Shown piece by piece: positions 14,451 through 24,073 of a DNA stretch of 64,000 nucleotides. Source of the stretch: an uncultured Clostridia bacterium (GTDB taxonomy: Bacteria; Bacillota; Clostridia; Oscillospirales; Oscillospiraceae); NCBI GenBank assembly GCA_946550725.1, contig CAMNQX010000005.1, positions 42,113 to 106,112 of the forward strand, given 5' to 3'. Positions within the stretch are counted from its first letter, which is position 1. The number at the start of each line of letters is the position of its first letter. Below the pieces are notes generated by a model. The model saw only the letters and a program-made list of their open reading frames with translations. It was not told the origin of the DNA and did no database searches. Both the position numbers and the translations under genes were made by a program.

Positions 14451-15149
14451 ATGGAAGAACGCCTTCAAAAGCTCCTCTCCGCCGCCGGCGTCTGCTCCCG
14501 GCGGCAGGGGGAGGAATACCTCTCCGCCGGGCGGGTCACGGTCAACGGCCAAGTCGCCCGCCTGGGGGACAAGGCCGACCGGTCGCGGGATATCGTGGCC
14601 CTGGACGGCGTCCCCCTGCGCCCCGTGGCGCGGCATACATACTTGATGCTCCACAAGCCCGCGGGCTATGTCACCACCCTCTCCGACGAGAAGGGGCGCA
14701 GGACCGTGGCCGATCTGGTGGCGGACTGCGGCGTTCGCGTTTGGCCGGTGGGACGGCTGGACTACGACTCCGAGGGACTTCTCCTGCTCACCGACGACGG
14801 CGACCTCACCCATCTCCTCACCCACCCCAGCCATGAGATCGAAAAGGAGTACCACGTCACCGTGGCCGGGGACGTGGAACAGGCGCTGCCCATCCTCCGC
14901 GGTCCCATGGAGCTGGACGGCCAACCCCTTGCCCCCGCCCAGGTGGAGGTTTTGGGTCCCCACCGCCTGCAGGTCGTCATCCACCAGGGGAAGAACCGCC
15001 AGGTGCGGCGGATGTGCGCCCTGGCCGGACTGGAGGTCAAGCGCCTGGTGCGGGTGCGGGAGGGAGACCTTCTGCTGGGCAGCCTTCCCGCCGGGAAGTG
15101 GCGGCGGCTCACTGTGGAAGAAGTAACCAATTTGCGCCTTGCAAGATAG
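14451..15149 (+). CDS. Pseudouridine synthase, RsuA/RluB family
   Basis: Makes pseudouridine in ribosomal RNA. It has an N-terminal S4 RNA-binding domain (ERLQKLLSAAGVCSRRQGEEYL), then the catalytic block with VGRLDYDSEGLLLLTDDGDL, where the aspartate of GRLD is the nucleophile, and the ending QGKNRQVRRMCALAGLEV. It is closer to RluB than to RsuA by this pattern. An ATG at 14442 touches the AAGGAG, so the ATG at 14451, nine bases from it, is preferred. It lies close behind dacF, as in many Clostridia. Confidence 0.92.
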   Translation: MEERLQKLLSAAGVCSRRQGEEYLSAGRVTVNGQVARLGDKADRSRDIVALDGVPLRPVARHTYLMLHKPAGYVTTLSDEKGRRTVADLVADCGVRVWPVGRLDYDSEGLLLLTDDGDLTHLLTHPSHEIEKEYHVTVAGDVEQALPILRGPMELDGQPLAPAQVEVLGPHRLQVVIHQGKNRQVRRMCALAGLEVKRLVRVREGDLLLGSLPAGKWRRLTVEEVTNLRLAR

Positions 15150-15172
15150 TGCATTTTTTCTTGCAAAAACAC

Positions 15173-15201
15173 TTGTCTTTTCCCCAGCGTTGGGGTATGA
15201 T
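15173..15201 (+). promoter_or_regulatory. Sigma-A promoter of the RpiR regulator
   Basis: TTGTCT at 15173-15178 and TATGAT at 15196-15201 with 17 bases between, about 50 bases before the ATG. Confidence 0.75.
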
Positions 15202-15251
15202 TAGGAGCGACGATTTTTTTCGGCCTTCGGGCCGTTACGGAGGTTTTACCC

Positions 15252-16124
15252 ATGAACCGTGATATTTTATCCAATATCCAGGCACAAATGCCCACCTTTT
15301 CTAAGGGGCAGAAGCTCATCGCCAACTTTATTTTAAGCTCCTACGACAAGGCCGCCTTCATGACCGCCAGCCGCCTGGGCAAAACGGTGAAGGTCAGCGA
15401 ATCCACCGTGGTCCGCTTCGCCGCGGAGCTGGGCTATGACGGCTACCCCGCCATGCAGCGCACCCTGCAGGAGATGATCCGCAACAAGCTCACCTCGGTG
15501 CAGCGCATCGAGGTCTCCGACGATCGCATCGGCAACCACGACATCCTCTCCATGGTCATGCAGTCGGATATGGACAAGGTCCGATCGACATTGGAGCAGA
15601 TCGACCGGGAGGCCTTTGACGGCGCGGTGAGCGATATTGTCGCCGCCAAGCGCATTTATATTCTTGGGGTGCGCTCCGCGCGGGCGATCTCCACCTTCCT
15701 GGCCTTCTACTTCAACCTGATCTTTGAAAACGTCACCCATGTGGCCGCCTCCTCCGCCAGCGAAGTCTTTGAGCAGCTGCTGCGGGTGGGACCGGACGAC
15801 GTGGTCATCGGGGTCAGCTTCCCCCGGTACTCCAAGCGCACAGTGGCGGCCATGTCCTTTGCCCACGACCGGGGGGCGCGGGTCATCGCCATCACCGACT
15901 CGGAGACCTCCCCCCTGGCGGAGACCGCCGACCGGATACTCATGGCAAAGAGCGACATGGTCTCCTTCGTGGATTCTCTGGTGGCGCCGCTGAGTTTGGT
16001 CAACGCCCTCATCGTGGCCATCAGCCGGGTGAAAAAGCAGGATATCTCCAAGTCTCTGGGTGAGCTGGAGCATATCTGGGCGGAGTATGAGGTCTACGAG
16101 ACCGTGGAGGATCAAAACGCTTGA
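15252..16124 (+). CDS. MurR/RpiR family transcriptional regulator
   Basis: A 290-residue sugar-phosphate-responsive regulator. The N-terminal HTH_6 domain includes FILSSYDKAAFMTASRLGKTVKVSESTVVRFAAELGY in pieces typical of the family. The C-terminal SIS domain (about 125-265) has RIYILGVRSARAIST and DDVVIGVSFPRYSK, which bind a phosphosugar. The ligand is not evident: no sugar gene is adjacent, since the next genes make a flavoprotein and Cmk. It has its own promoter, and GGAGG lies upstream of the ATG. Confidence 0.9.
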   Translation: MNRDILSNIQAQMPTFSKGQKLIANFILSSYDKAAFMTASRLGKTVKVSESTVVRFAAELGYDGYPAMQRTLQEMIRNKLTSVQRIEVSDDRIGNHDILSMVMQSDMDKVRSTLEQIDREAFDGAVSDIVAAKRIYILGVRSARAISTFLAFYFNLIFENVTHVAASSASEVFEQLLRVGPDDVVIGVSFPRYSKRTVAAMSFAHDRGARVIAITDSETSPLAETADRILMAKSDMVSFVDSLVAPLSLVNALIVAISRVKKQDISKSLGELEHIWAEYEVYETVEDQNA

Positions 16125-17374
16125 AAACCGGCAGCGTAGTGGTGGTGGGCGGCGGCGCGGCGGGGATGCTGGCGGCATTGACTGCGCGGCAGGCCGGGTG
16201 TGACGTTACCCTGCTGGAGCGCAACCCCAAGCTGGGCCGTAAGCTTTACATCACCGGAAAGGGCCGCTGCAACCTCACCAACCACTGCACCGTAGAGGAG
16301 GCCCTGGCCCACATCCCCCGCAACGGCAAATTCCTGTTCAGCGCCATGTCCGCCTTCCCCCCCTCCGCCACCGAGGCGCTGTTTGAGGGGCTGGGCGTTC
16401 CCTTAAAGGTGGAGCGGGGCAACCGGGTGTTTCCCGTGTCCGACAAATCCAGCGATATCATCGACGCGCTGTTTACCGCCCTGCGCCGGGCGGGTGTGTC
16501 CATCGTGGAGGGCCGTGCCGCCGCCTTGGAATACAAAGGCGGGCGGGTGGCGGCGGTCAAGGCCGACGTGGGCCGCTTCCCCGCCGAGGCGGTCATCTTA
16601 GCCACCGGCGGCCTGTCCTACCCCGCCACCGGCTCCACCGGGGACGGCTACGCCCTGGCCCAAAGTGCGGGGCACACCATCGTGGAGCCTTGCAGCTCCC
16701 TGATCCCGCTGGTGGCGGAGGGCTGCGCCCCTTTGCAGGGGCTGTCCCTGAAAAACGTCACCCTGTCCGTCACAGGGAAAAAGCCAAAGCCCTTATATAA
16801 GGAGCAGGGAGAGCTTCTCTTCACCCACTTCGGCCTCTCCGGGCCGCTGGTGCTGTCCGCCTCCACCCATCTGCGTCACTATGACCGCGAGGCGTACACC
16901 GCCCACATCGACCTGAAACCCGCTTTGACCTGCGAGCAGCTGGAGGCCCGGATGGTGCGGGACTTGGAGGAATACGCCAACCGTGACCTGTCCAATTACA
17001 TCCTCACCCTGGTCCCTCACCTGCTCGGCCCGGTGATCTTAGAGCGGGCCGGAGTGGATGGTGGCACCAAGCTCCACTCCCTCACCCGGGAGGCGCGGCG
17101 TGCAATCACCCTGACGCTGAAGGACCTGTCCTTCCTCATTACAGGCCCCCGTCCGGTGGAGGAGGCCATTGTCACCACCGGCGGAGTGAACGTGAAGGAG
17201 ATCGACCCCAAGACCATGGCCTCCAAGCTGTGTCCGGGGCTGTACCTGGCCGGAGAGCTGCTGGACGTGGACGGCTACACCGGGGGGTTCAATCTGCAGA
17301 TCGCCTGGTGCACAGGCAGGGCGGCGGGAGTTGCCGCCGCGCAATATGCGTCCGAAGGAGGAAACGACCTATGA
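16121..17374 (+). CDS. FAD-dependent oxidoreductase, HI0933/YhiN family
   Basis: A 417-residue flavoprotein. The dinucleotide-binding motif VVVGGGAAGMLAAL is at the N-terminus, followed by LLERNPKLGRKLYITGKGRCNLTN, diagnostic of the BaiN/YhiN/HI0933 group. LATGGLSYPATGSTGDGY and the final GELLDVDGYTGGFNLQIAW complete the pattern. Physiological substrate unknown. The start is TTG at 16121, overlapping the upstream stop, with GGAGG about eleven bases before it. The stop overlaps cmk. Confidence 0.9.
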   Translation: MKTGSVVVVGGGAAGMLAALTARQAGCDVTLLERNPKLGRKLYITGKGRCNLTNHCTVEEALAHIPRNGKFLFSAMSAFPPSATEALFEGLGVPLKVERGNRVFPVSDKSSDIIDALFTALRRAGVSIVEGRAAALEYKGGRVAAVKADVGRFPAEAVILATGGLSYPATGSTGDGYALAQSAGHTIVEPCSSLIPLVAEGCAPLQGLSLKNVTLSVTGKKPKPLYKEQGELLFTHFGLSGPLVLSASTHLRHYDREAYTAHIDLKPALTCEQLEARMVRDLEEYANRDLSNYILTLVPHLLGPVILERAGVDGGTKLHSLTREARRAITLTLKDLSFLITGPRPVEEAIVTTGGVNVKEIDPKTMASKLCPGLYLAGELLDVDGYTGGFNLQIAWCTGRAAGVAAAQYASEGGNDL

Positions 17375-18051
17375 CCCACTGCGCCATCGCCATCGACGGC
17401 CCCTCCGGAGCCGGAAAATCCACTCTGGCAAAAGCCGCCGCCAAAGAGCTGGGCTTTCTCTATGTGGACACGGGAGCCATCTACCGCACCGTGGGCCTGG
17501 CGGCCCTCCGCCGGGACCTCTCCCCCTCCGACGAGACCGCCGTTCCCGCCATGCTCCCGGAGCTGGTCATCACCGCCGGGTATGGCCCGGACGGCCTGCA
17601 GCATATGTATCTCCAGGGGGAGGACGTGACCGAGGCCATCCGCCAGCACGCCGTCTCCGACGCCGCCAGCCGGGTGTCCGCCATTCCCGCCGTGCGGGAC
17701 TATCTCCTGGAAATGCAGCGCCGCTTTGCCGCAGAGCACGACGTGGTCATGGACGGCCGGGATATCGGCACGGTGGTGCTGCCCGACGCCCAGGTGAAGA
17801 TCTTCCTCACCGCCGCGCCGGAGGCCCGCGCCCGCCGCCGCTATGATGAGCTGCTGGCCCGGGGCCAGGAGGCGGACTTTGAGACTATCTTGGCGGATGT
17901 GAAGGCCCGGGATCACCGGGATACCCACCGCGCCGCCGCCCCGCTTCGTCAGGCCCCCGACGCCGTGCTGCTGGACACCACCCAGCTTGACCTGGAGGGC
18001 AGTCTGGCACGGCTACTATCCATTATCAAGGAGCAGCTGCCCCATGAATAA
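17371..18051 (+). CDS. cmk: Cytidylate kinase
   Basis: Phosphorylates CMP and dCMP. The P-loop GPSGAGKST is at residues 10-18, followed by LGFLYVDTGAIYRTVG and MDGRDIGTVVLPDA, both signature blocks, and RARRRYDELLARG in the lid region. At 226 residues it is a standard Cmk. AAGGAGG lies eleven bases before the ATG. It overlaps plsC by eight bases; the order cmk-plsC-ispH-S1 is a common Clostridia arrangement. Confidence 0.96.
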   Translation: MTHCAIAIDGPSGAGKSTLAKAAAKELGFLYVDTGAIYRTVGLAALRRDLSPSDETAVPAMLPELVITAGYGPDGLQHMYLQGEDVTEAIRQHAVSDAASRVSAIPAVRDYLLEMQRRFAAEHDVVMDGRDIGTVVLPDAQVKIFLTAAPEARARRRYDELLARGQEADFETILADVKARDHRDTHRAAAPLRQAPDAVLLDTTQLDLEGSLARLLSIIKEQLPHE

Positions 18052-18649
18052 ATTCTGGTTCCACTTTTTTTACATTGTTGTCTGGCCTATTTTCCACCTG
18101 CTCTTTCCCTCCAAGGTCGTGGGACGGGAGAAGGTCCCTGCCGCTCCCGTCCTCCTGTGCTCCAACCACACCCACTTCACCGACCCCATCTACATCCTCT
18201 ACGCCATGAGGCGCAAGGAGGCCCCCGCCATTATGGCCAAGGCGGAGCTGCTGCGCATCCCCGTGCTGGGGTGGATCCTGAAGCAGATGGGCGTCTTTGG
18301 AGTGGACCGGGGAAAGTCCGACGTAAAAGCGGTGAAAACCGCCATCAAGTCCCTGAAAGACGGCAAAAACCTTCTGGTGTTCCCCGAGGGCACCCGGGTG
18401 AAGGAGGAGGACAGCGCCGAGGCCAAGACCGGCGCGGCCATGCTGGCCCTGCGCACGGGCGTGCCCCTCGTCCCCATCTGGATGCCGGCGAAAAAGAAGC
18501 TGTTCCGCCGCACCCCCGTGGTGTTCGGGGAGGCGTACTACCCAGAGGGTGCAGAAGGCACACGTCCTACTCCGGAGGACTACCGCCGGGTGGCGGACGA
18601 TCTGATGGCGCGCGTCAAGGCCCTGGGGGAGCAGTACCATGGAAATTAA
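18044..18649 (+). CDS. plsC: 1-acyl-sn-glycerol-3-phosphate acyltransferase
   Basis: Adds the second acyl chain in phosphatidic acid synthesis. The HX4D motif is HTHFTD (42-47), the second block FGVDRGK, the third VFPEGTR, and the fourth VPLVPIW. A hydrophobic N-terminal segment (FFYIVVWPIFHLLF) would anchor it at the membrane. 201 residues. It overlaps cmk upstream and ispH-S1 downstream, indicating coupled translation. Confidence 0.93.
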   Translation: MNKFWFHFFYIVVWPIFHLLFPSKVVGREKVPAAPVLLCSNHTHFTDPIYILYAMRRKEAPAIMAKAELLRIPVLGWILKQMGVFGVDRGKSDVKAVKTAIKSLKDGKNLLVFPEGTRVKEEDSAEAKTGAAMLALRTGVPLVPIWMPAKKKLFRRTPVVFGEAYYPEGAEGTRPTPEDYRRVADDLMARVKALGEQYHGN

Positions 18650-20717
18650 GCTGGCGAAAACCGCCGGGTTCTGCTACGGCGTGCGCCGGGCGGTGGAGTT
18701 GGCGGAGCGGCTGGCGGGCAGCGGCAAGCCCTGCGCCATGCTGGGCAGCATCATCCACAACGACCATGTGATCCAGCGCCTGAAGGCTCAGGGGATGGCG
18801 GTCTGCGCCTCCATGGACGAGCTGCCCCCCAGCTGCGCCGTCCTGCTCCGCTCCCACGGCGAGCCAAAGGCCGTCCACGACGCGCTGAAAGCAGGCGGCT
18901 GGGAGGTGGTGGATGCCGCCTGTCCCAACGTCACGCGCATCCACGACCTGGTGCGCCAGGCGGAGGAGGAGGGGCGCATCCCCCTTATCGTGGGCGATCC
19001 GGGCCATCCCGAGGTCCAGGCCATCGCCGGTTGGTGTCAAGCCCCCGTGGTGGCGGACGGCCTAAACGGTCTGAAACAATGGCTTTTGGCGGACGAAAAC
19101 CGCCGGGAGCTGCCCCTCACCATGGTCTCTCAGACCACCGCCCACTCGCTGACTTGGAAATCCTGCGTGGAATTTGCAAAAAAAGTGTGTACAAACTTGA
19201 AAATCTTTGATACAATATGTAATGCTACCTATGCCCGACAGGAGGAAGCTCTGGCCCTGGCGGAGGAGTGCGGCGCCATGATCGTCATCGGCGACCCCAA
19301 AAGCTCCAACACCGCAAGGCTGGCGGAACTTTGCAGGGCGCGGTGCGTCAAAGTGGTATGTATTACCGGCGCATCGGAATTGGACAAGGCTCAATTCACA
19401 GAGCTTGCCAAGGTCGGCATCACCGCGGGCGCCTCAACGCCCGGGTGGATAATAAAGGAGGTCTATGACATCATGAGCGACGAAAACAACTTTGAGATCG
19501 AGGAATCCTTTGCTGAAATGCTGGAGAAGTCGATCAAAACTTTGCATACAGGAGAGAAGGTCACCGGTATCGTAACTGGGCTAACCCCCACCGAAGTCCA
19601 GGTAGACCTGGGCACCAAGCACGCGTGCTACATTCCCCTGAATGAGCTGACCGACGACCCCAACGCCAAGGTGGAGGACCTGGTAAAGGTCAACGACGAG
19701 ATCGAGTGCTTTGTGGTCCGGGTCAACGACCAGGAGGGCGTTGTCACCCTGTCCAAGAAGCGTCTGGACAGCGTGAAGAGCTGGGACGACATCGAGGCCG
19801 CCGAGGAGGATCACTCCATCCTTGAGGGCGTCATCACTGAGGAGAACAAGGGCGGCATCGTGGCCAGCGTCCGCGGCGTGCGCGTCTTTATCCCCGCCTC
19901 CCAGTCCGGCCTGCCCCGGGGCGCCGACCTGGCTTCCATGCTCAAGCAGAAGGTCCGCCTCCGCATCACCGAGGTCAACCGTTCCCGCCGCCGCGTGGTG
20001 GGTTCCATCCGCGCCGTGGAGCGCGAGGAGCGCGACGCCAAGGCCGCTGAGGTCTGGGAGTCCATCGAGGTGGGCAAGGTCTACCAGGGCACCGTCAAGT
20101 CTCTGGTGAGCTACGGCGCGTTTGTGGACATCGGCGGCGTGGACGGCATGGTCCATATCTCCGAGCTGAGCTGGTCCCGCATCAAGCATCCCTCCGAGGT
20201 CGTCAACGTGGGTGACCCCGTCACCGTTTACGTCCTCTCCTTCGACAAGGAGAAGCACAAGATCTCCCTGGGCATGAAGGACCGCAGCCAGGATCCCTGG
20301 GCGCTGTTCAACGAGAAGTATGCCGTAGGCAGCGTCCTCACCGCCAAGGTGGTCAAGCTCATGACCTTCGGCGCCTTCGCCGAGGTCCTGCCCGGCGTGG
20401 ACGGCCTGATCCATATTTCCCAGCTCTCCGACCACCGGGTGGAGAAGCCCGAGGACGTGGTGAAGGAGGGCCAGGAGGTCACCGTCATGATCACCGCCAT
20501 CGATCAGGAGAACAAGAAGATTTCCCTGTCCATCCGCGCGCTCATGGAGGAGGCCCAGGCCGCCAAGGCTGCGGAGGCCGCCGAGCCTGACGAGGTGGTC
20601 GCCACCAGCGACAGCGAAGCCACCACCGTGGCCCCCGCTTTTGTGGAGGAGGCCGAGGCGCCCGCCGCTGAGGAGGCTCCTACCGAGGAGGCCGCTCCCG
20701 CGCCCGAGGCGGAGTAA
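18639..20717 (+). CDS. ispH: HMBPP reductase (IspH) fused to S1 RNA-binding domains
   Basis: Residues 1 to about 285 are IspH, the last enzyme of the MEP isoprenoid pathway. The three cluster cysteines are in FCYGV (Cys12), DAACPNV (near 96) and [11 protein letters not shown] (near 195), with HGE in between. From about residue 300 follow four S1 repeats (for example [56 protein letters not shown]) and an acidic Ala/Glu-rich tail. This fusion is known from Clostridia, where it takes the place of a separate rpsA. It may couple isoprenoid synthesis to translation, but that is not shown. A terminator follows. Confidence 0.95.
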   Translation: MEIKLAKTAGFCYGVRRAVELAERLAGSGKPCAMLGSIIHNDHVIQRLKAQGMAVCASMDELPPSCAVLLRSHGEPKAVHDALKAGGWEVVDAACPNVTRIHDLVRQAEEEGRIPLIVGDPGHPEVQAIAGWCQAPVVADGLNGLKQWLLADENRRELPLTMVSQTTAHSLTWKSCVEFAKKVCTNLKIFDTICNATYARQEEALALAEECGAMIVIGDPKSSNTARLAELCRARCVKVVCITGASELDKAQFTELAKVGITAGASTPGWIIKEVYDIMSDENNFEIEESFAEMLEKSIKTLHTGEKVTGIVTGLTPTEVQVDLGTKHACYIPLNELTDDPNAKVEDLVKVNDEIECFVVRVNDQEGVVTLSKKRLDSVKSWDDIEAAEEDHSILEGVITEENKGGIVASVRGVRVFIPASQSGLPRGADLASMLKQKVRLRITEVNRSRRRVVGSIRAVEREERDAKAAEVWESIEVGKVYQGTVKSLVSYGAFVDIGGVDGMVHISELSWSRIKHPSEVVNVGDPVTVYVLSFDKEKHKISLGMKDRSQDPWALFNEKYAVGSVLTAKVVKLMTFGAFAEVLPGVDGLIHISQLSDHRVEKPEDVVKEGQEVTVMITAIDQENKKISLSIRALMEEAQAAKAAEAAEPDEVVATSDSEATTVAPAFVEEAEAPAAEEAPTEEAAPAPEAE

Positions 20718-20742
20718 TTCCCCATTTACCAAAGCTCGTTTG

Positions 20743-20781
20743 AGAATGGGCACGCCCGTGCCGGGCGTGCCCATTCTTTTC
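20743..20781 (+). terminator. Rho-independent terminator after ispH-S1
   Basis: A perfect 16-base stem (AGAATGGGCACGCCCG with CGGGCGTGCCCATTCT) and a three-base loop, followed by T4. It ends the plus-strand operon just before pcrA. Confidence 0.93.
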
Positions 20782-20802
20782 GCGTAAAGGAGGCCGCGTC
20801 CC

Positions 20803-23418
20803 ATGCTCACCGGCAACAACGTTCCTGAATTTTGCCGCCTGCGCCGTCAGGCCATCGCACTGGACTACCCCACCCTCAATCCCCAGCAGCTGGAGGGCGC
20901 CCTGACGACCCAAGGGCCGCTTTTGCTACTGGCGGGCGCGGGCAGCGGCAAGACCACCGTGCTCATCCAGCGCATCGCAAATCTCATCACCTACGGCTGC
21001 GGCTCGGACAGCGGCCAGTGCCCTTCGTGGGTCACCCCCGACGACGTACAGTTTTTGCGGGACTATGTGGCCTCCAAGGGCCAGGGGGACCGGCTGCGGA
21101 TGCGTCAGCTCTGCAGCCTGGACCCTGCCCCGCCCTGGTCCATCCTGGCCATCACCTTCACCAACAAGGCCGCGGGAGAGCTGAAGGAGCGTCTGGCCGC
21201 CAAGCTGGGGGACGCCGCCCAGGATATCTGGGCCGCTACCTTCCACTCCGCCTGCCTGCGTATCCTCCGCCGGGACATTGACAAGCTGGGCTTTGACAAG
21301 TCCTTCTCCATCTATGACACCGACGACTCCCTCCGGGTCATCAAGGAGATCCTGAAGGCCAAGAACATGGACGACAAGATCTTCGCCCCCCGGACCATCC
21401 TGGGTCAGATCTCCAAGGCCAAGGACCAGGAGCTGCTGGCCAAGGAGTATATGGCCCGCCAGAAGGCCACTGGCGACGTGTATCTGCTCAAGGTGGCGGA
21501 GGTCTACACCGAGTACCAAAAGCGGCTGTGGGATGCGGGAGCGCTGGACTTCGATGACCTCATCCTCCACACCGTCCGGCTGTTGGAGGAGCATGAGGAC
21601 GTGCGGGCCTTTTATCAAAACAAGTTCCGCTATGTGCTCATCGACGAGTATCAGGACACCAACGCCCTGCAATACCGCCTGTCCTCCCTGCTGGCGGGGG
21701 GACGGGGCAACATCTGCGTGGTGGGGGACGACGACCAGTCCATCTACCGCTTCCGGGGGGCCACCATCCAGAACATCCTGTCCTTCGAGGACCAGTACAA
21801 GGGGGCTAAGGTCATCCGTCTGGAGGAAAACTACCGCTCCACCGGCCACATCCTGGACGCCTCCAACGCCGTCATCGCCAACAACCAGGGCCGCAAGGGC
21901 AAGACCCTGTGGACCCACCACCCCAAGGGGGAAAAGCTCCGCCACTACACCGCCATGAACGAGAACGACGAGGCCCAGTATGTGGCCGGGGAGATCATCA
22001 ACGCCGTACAGGACGGCAAGCACTGGCGGGATCACGCCATTCTCTACCGCATGAACGCCCAGTCCAACCAGTTGGAGACTGCCCTCAAGCGCAACGGCAT
22101 CCCCTACCGGATCTACGGCGGCACCCGCTTCTTTGACCGTGCCGAGGTCAAGGATATGCTGGCCTACTTATTCGTCCTGCAAAACCCCGCCGACGACCTG
22201 CGGCTGACCCGCATCATCAACAACCCGCCCCGCGGCATCGGCGCCACCACCATCGAGCGCGCCCAAGCCATCGCCGCCCAAAGCAACCTCTCCTTGTGGG
22301 CTGTGGTCTCCCAGTCGGCCAACTATCCCGAGCTGATGAAGGCCCAGGCCAAGCTGGCCGACTTCACCAAGCTGATGGTGGAGCTGCGTGGCCTGATGGA
22401 CGCCATGGATCTGGCAAGCTTCTACGAGGAGCTGATGGCCCGCACCGGCTACGCTGTGATGCTGGAAAGCAAGAACACCGTGGAGGACCGGGGCCGTCTG
22501 GAAAACATCCGTGAGCTGCTCACCTCCATCAACGGCTATCTTCAGGACGCCAACGCCGCCGGCGAGGAGCCGTCTCTGGCCGGATTTTTGGACATGGTCT
22601 CCCTCTTTACCACACTGGACACCGGCGAGGAGGGGGAGGACTGCGTGGCCATGATGACTATGCACTCCGCCAAGGGCTTGGAGTTCCCCACCGTGTTTTT
22701 GGTGGGCATGGAGGACGGGGTGTTCCCCGGGATGCGCTCCATCGGCGACGCTGAGGAAATGGAGGAGGAGCGGCGGCTCTGCTACGTGGCCATGACCCGG
22801 GCCAAGGAGCAGCTGTACCTGACCTCCGCCGCCCAGCGGATGCTCTTCGGCCACACCACCTGCAACCAGCCCTCCCGCTTCGTCCGGGAGATCCCCCCGG
22901 AGTTTGTGGAGCGCAGCGGACGGGACAACCTGTTCCACCGCGACCCTCTGGAGGATTGGAGCGCGCCCGTCACCATGGAGCGGCGGGAAACATCTTACGA
23001 CTCTGACGACTTCTCCGGCTCGTCCCGGCGCAGCTCAGGCAATCCCTTTTCTGTCTCACGCACCCCCGGCGGACTGGAAAAGTATGCCCCCGGCGGCTCC
23101 CGGCGCAGCGCCACAGGGACGTTCCGGGAGTACGGCTTTGACGACGACACGGAGACCCAGGGCGTGTTCAAAAAGGGCCACCGTCCCCCCTCCGCCGCCA
23201 CCGTGCCCTCCTCGCGGCCCGCTGCGCCGTCGGCTCAGGCCCCCCTGCCCGACTATAAGGTGGGCGACCAGGTGGACCACTCCGCTTTCGGCGCGGGACT
23301 GATCCTGTCCCTCAAGCCCATGGGCAACGACGCTCTGGTGGAGATCGCCTTCGACACCGTGGGCACCAAGCGGCTCATGCTCCGCTCCGCCGCCTCTCAT
23401 ATGCGCAAAAAGAGTTAA
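20803..23418 (+). CDS. pcrA: ATP-dependent DNA helicase PcrA/UvrD
   Basis: Superfamily 1A 3'-5' helicase for repair and replication. It has the Q motif (YPTLNPQQLEG), Walker A AGAGSGKTT (about 44-52), motif Ia ITFTNKAAGEL, motif II DEYQDTN, motif III VVGDDDQSIYRFRGA, motif IV EENYRSTGHIL, motif V MTMHSAKGLEFP, and motif VI CYVAMTRAKEQLYL. The C-terminus is a Ser/Arg/Pro-rich linker and then a KVGDQVDHSAFGAG-type Tudor-like fold that binds RNA polymerase in PcrA. 871 residues. Between motifs I and Ia there is an insert (QCPSWVTPDDVQFLRDYV) longer than in Bacillus PcrA. AAAGGAGG is 12 bases before the ATG. Confidence 0.95.
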   Translation: MLTGNNVPEFCRLRRQAIALDYPTLNPQQLEGALTTQGPLLLLAGAGSGKTTVLIQRIANLITYGCGSDSGQCPSWVTPDDVQFLRDYVASKGQGDRLRMRQLCSLDPAPPWSILAITFTNKAAGELKERLAAKLGDAAQDIWAATFHSACLRILRRDIDKLGFDKSFSIYDTDDSLRVIKEILKAKNMDDKIFAPRTILGQISKAKDQELLAKEYMARQKATGDVYLLKVAEVYTEYQKRLWDAGALDFDDLILHTVRLLEEHEDVRAFYQNKFRYVLIDEYQDTNALQYRLSSLLAGGRGNICVVGDDDQSIYRFRGATIQNILSFEDQYKGAKVIRLEENYRSTGHILDASNAVIANNQGRKGKTLWTHHPKGEKLRHYTAMNENDEAQYVAGEIINAVQDGKHWRDHAILYRMNAQSNQLETALKRNGIPYRIYGGTRFFDRAEVKDMLAYLFVLQNPADDLRLTRIINNPPRGIGATTIERAQAIAAQSNLSLWAVVSQSANYPELMKAQAKLADFTKLMVELRGLMDAMDLASFYEELMARTGYAVMLESKNTVEDRGRLENIRELLTSINGYLQDANAAGEEPSLAGFLDMVSLFTTLDTGEEGEDCVAMMTMHSAKGLEFPTVFLVGMEDGVFPGMRSIGDAEEMEEERRLCYVAMTRAKEQLYLTSAAQRMLFGHTTCNQPSRFVREIPPEFVERSGRDNLFHRDPLEDWSAPVTMERRETSYDSDDFSGSSRRSSGNPFSVSRTPGGLEKYAPGGSRRSATGTFREYGFDDDTETQGVFKKGHRPPSAATVPSSRPAAPSAQAPLPDYKVGDQVDHSAFGAGLILSLKPMGNDALVEIAFDTVGTKRLMLRSAASHMRKKS

Positions 23419-23429
23419 GGGGTCTCCCT

Positions 23430-24020
23430 TTACAGGTCTACCCAAAACCGCCAGGGGAAGTCCTTGGCCTCCTGGGCGTAATCCACGCCGATCCTTGGGC
23501 CGCAGTGGATAGCGGGTGCTTCCCGGTCACGGGGCAGTACATAGAGGGGCGGCGTCAACAGGTCGTGACCGTTCAGCTTCCTGTCAAGGGCCATGCCTTT
23601 GCACACCTTGCCGGGGCCGTTGAGGAAGTTCTTCCGCTGATAGGCGGTCAGCTCCCCCGGCTCCTTCCCGAACCGCAGCCGCGCCATGGCCGCTTCTCCC
23701 TCCACCGCCTCCACGCCGCGAATGAGTACCGCCGCCGGCTCCCCTTCTGGCTCGGTGACAAAGTTGAGGCAGGTATACATCCCGTAGATGAGGTAGAGAT
23801 ACGCCGTCCCCGGCTGGGCAAACAGCGTTTCGGTGCGGTTTGTCCGCTTGTACTGGTAAGCATGGCACGCCTTGTCACAGCGGCCGATGTAGGCCTCTGT
23901 TTCGGTGATGCGCCCCACCAGCCGTTCCCCCTCGTATTCCCGCACCAGCAGACACCCCAGCAGGTCCTTCGCCACTGTCAGGGTGTCCCGATCGTAAAAG
24001 TCCCGCGTCAAGATTTCCAT
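23430..24020 (-). CDS. DNA-3-methyladenine glycosylase (AAG/MPG family)
   Basis: Removes alkylated purines in base excision repair. The pattern is that of the eukaryote-like AAG family: FYDRDTLTVAKDLLGCLLV, RITETEAYIGRCDKACHAY (catalytic Glu in ETEAY), GTAYLYLIYGMYTCLNFVT, AAVLIRGVEA, and LNGPGKVCKGMAL. 196 residues. The ATG at 24020, with AGAGGTGG upstream, is preferred over one six codons earlier. It converges on pcrA with only 11 bases between stops, and diverges from the transporter gene. Confidence 0.93.
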   Translation of the reverse strand: MEILTRDFYDRDTLTVAKDLLGCLLVREYEGERLVGRITETEAYIGRCDKACHAYQYKRTNRTETLFAQPGTAYLYLIYGMYTCLNFVTEPEGEPAAVLIRGVEAVEGEAAMARLRFGKEPGELTAYQRKNFLNGPGKVCKGMALDRKLNGHDLLTPPLYVLPRDREAPAIHCGPRIGVDYAQEAKDFPWRFWVDL

Positions 24021-24073
24021 GGTACCACCTCTTTTCATTTAGCATATCATGCCCACAAAGGAGGCGTCAAGTT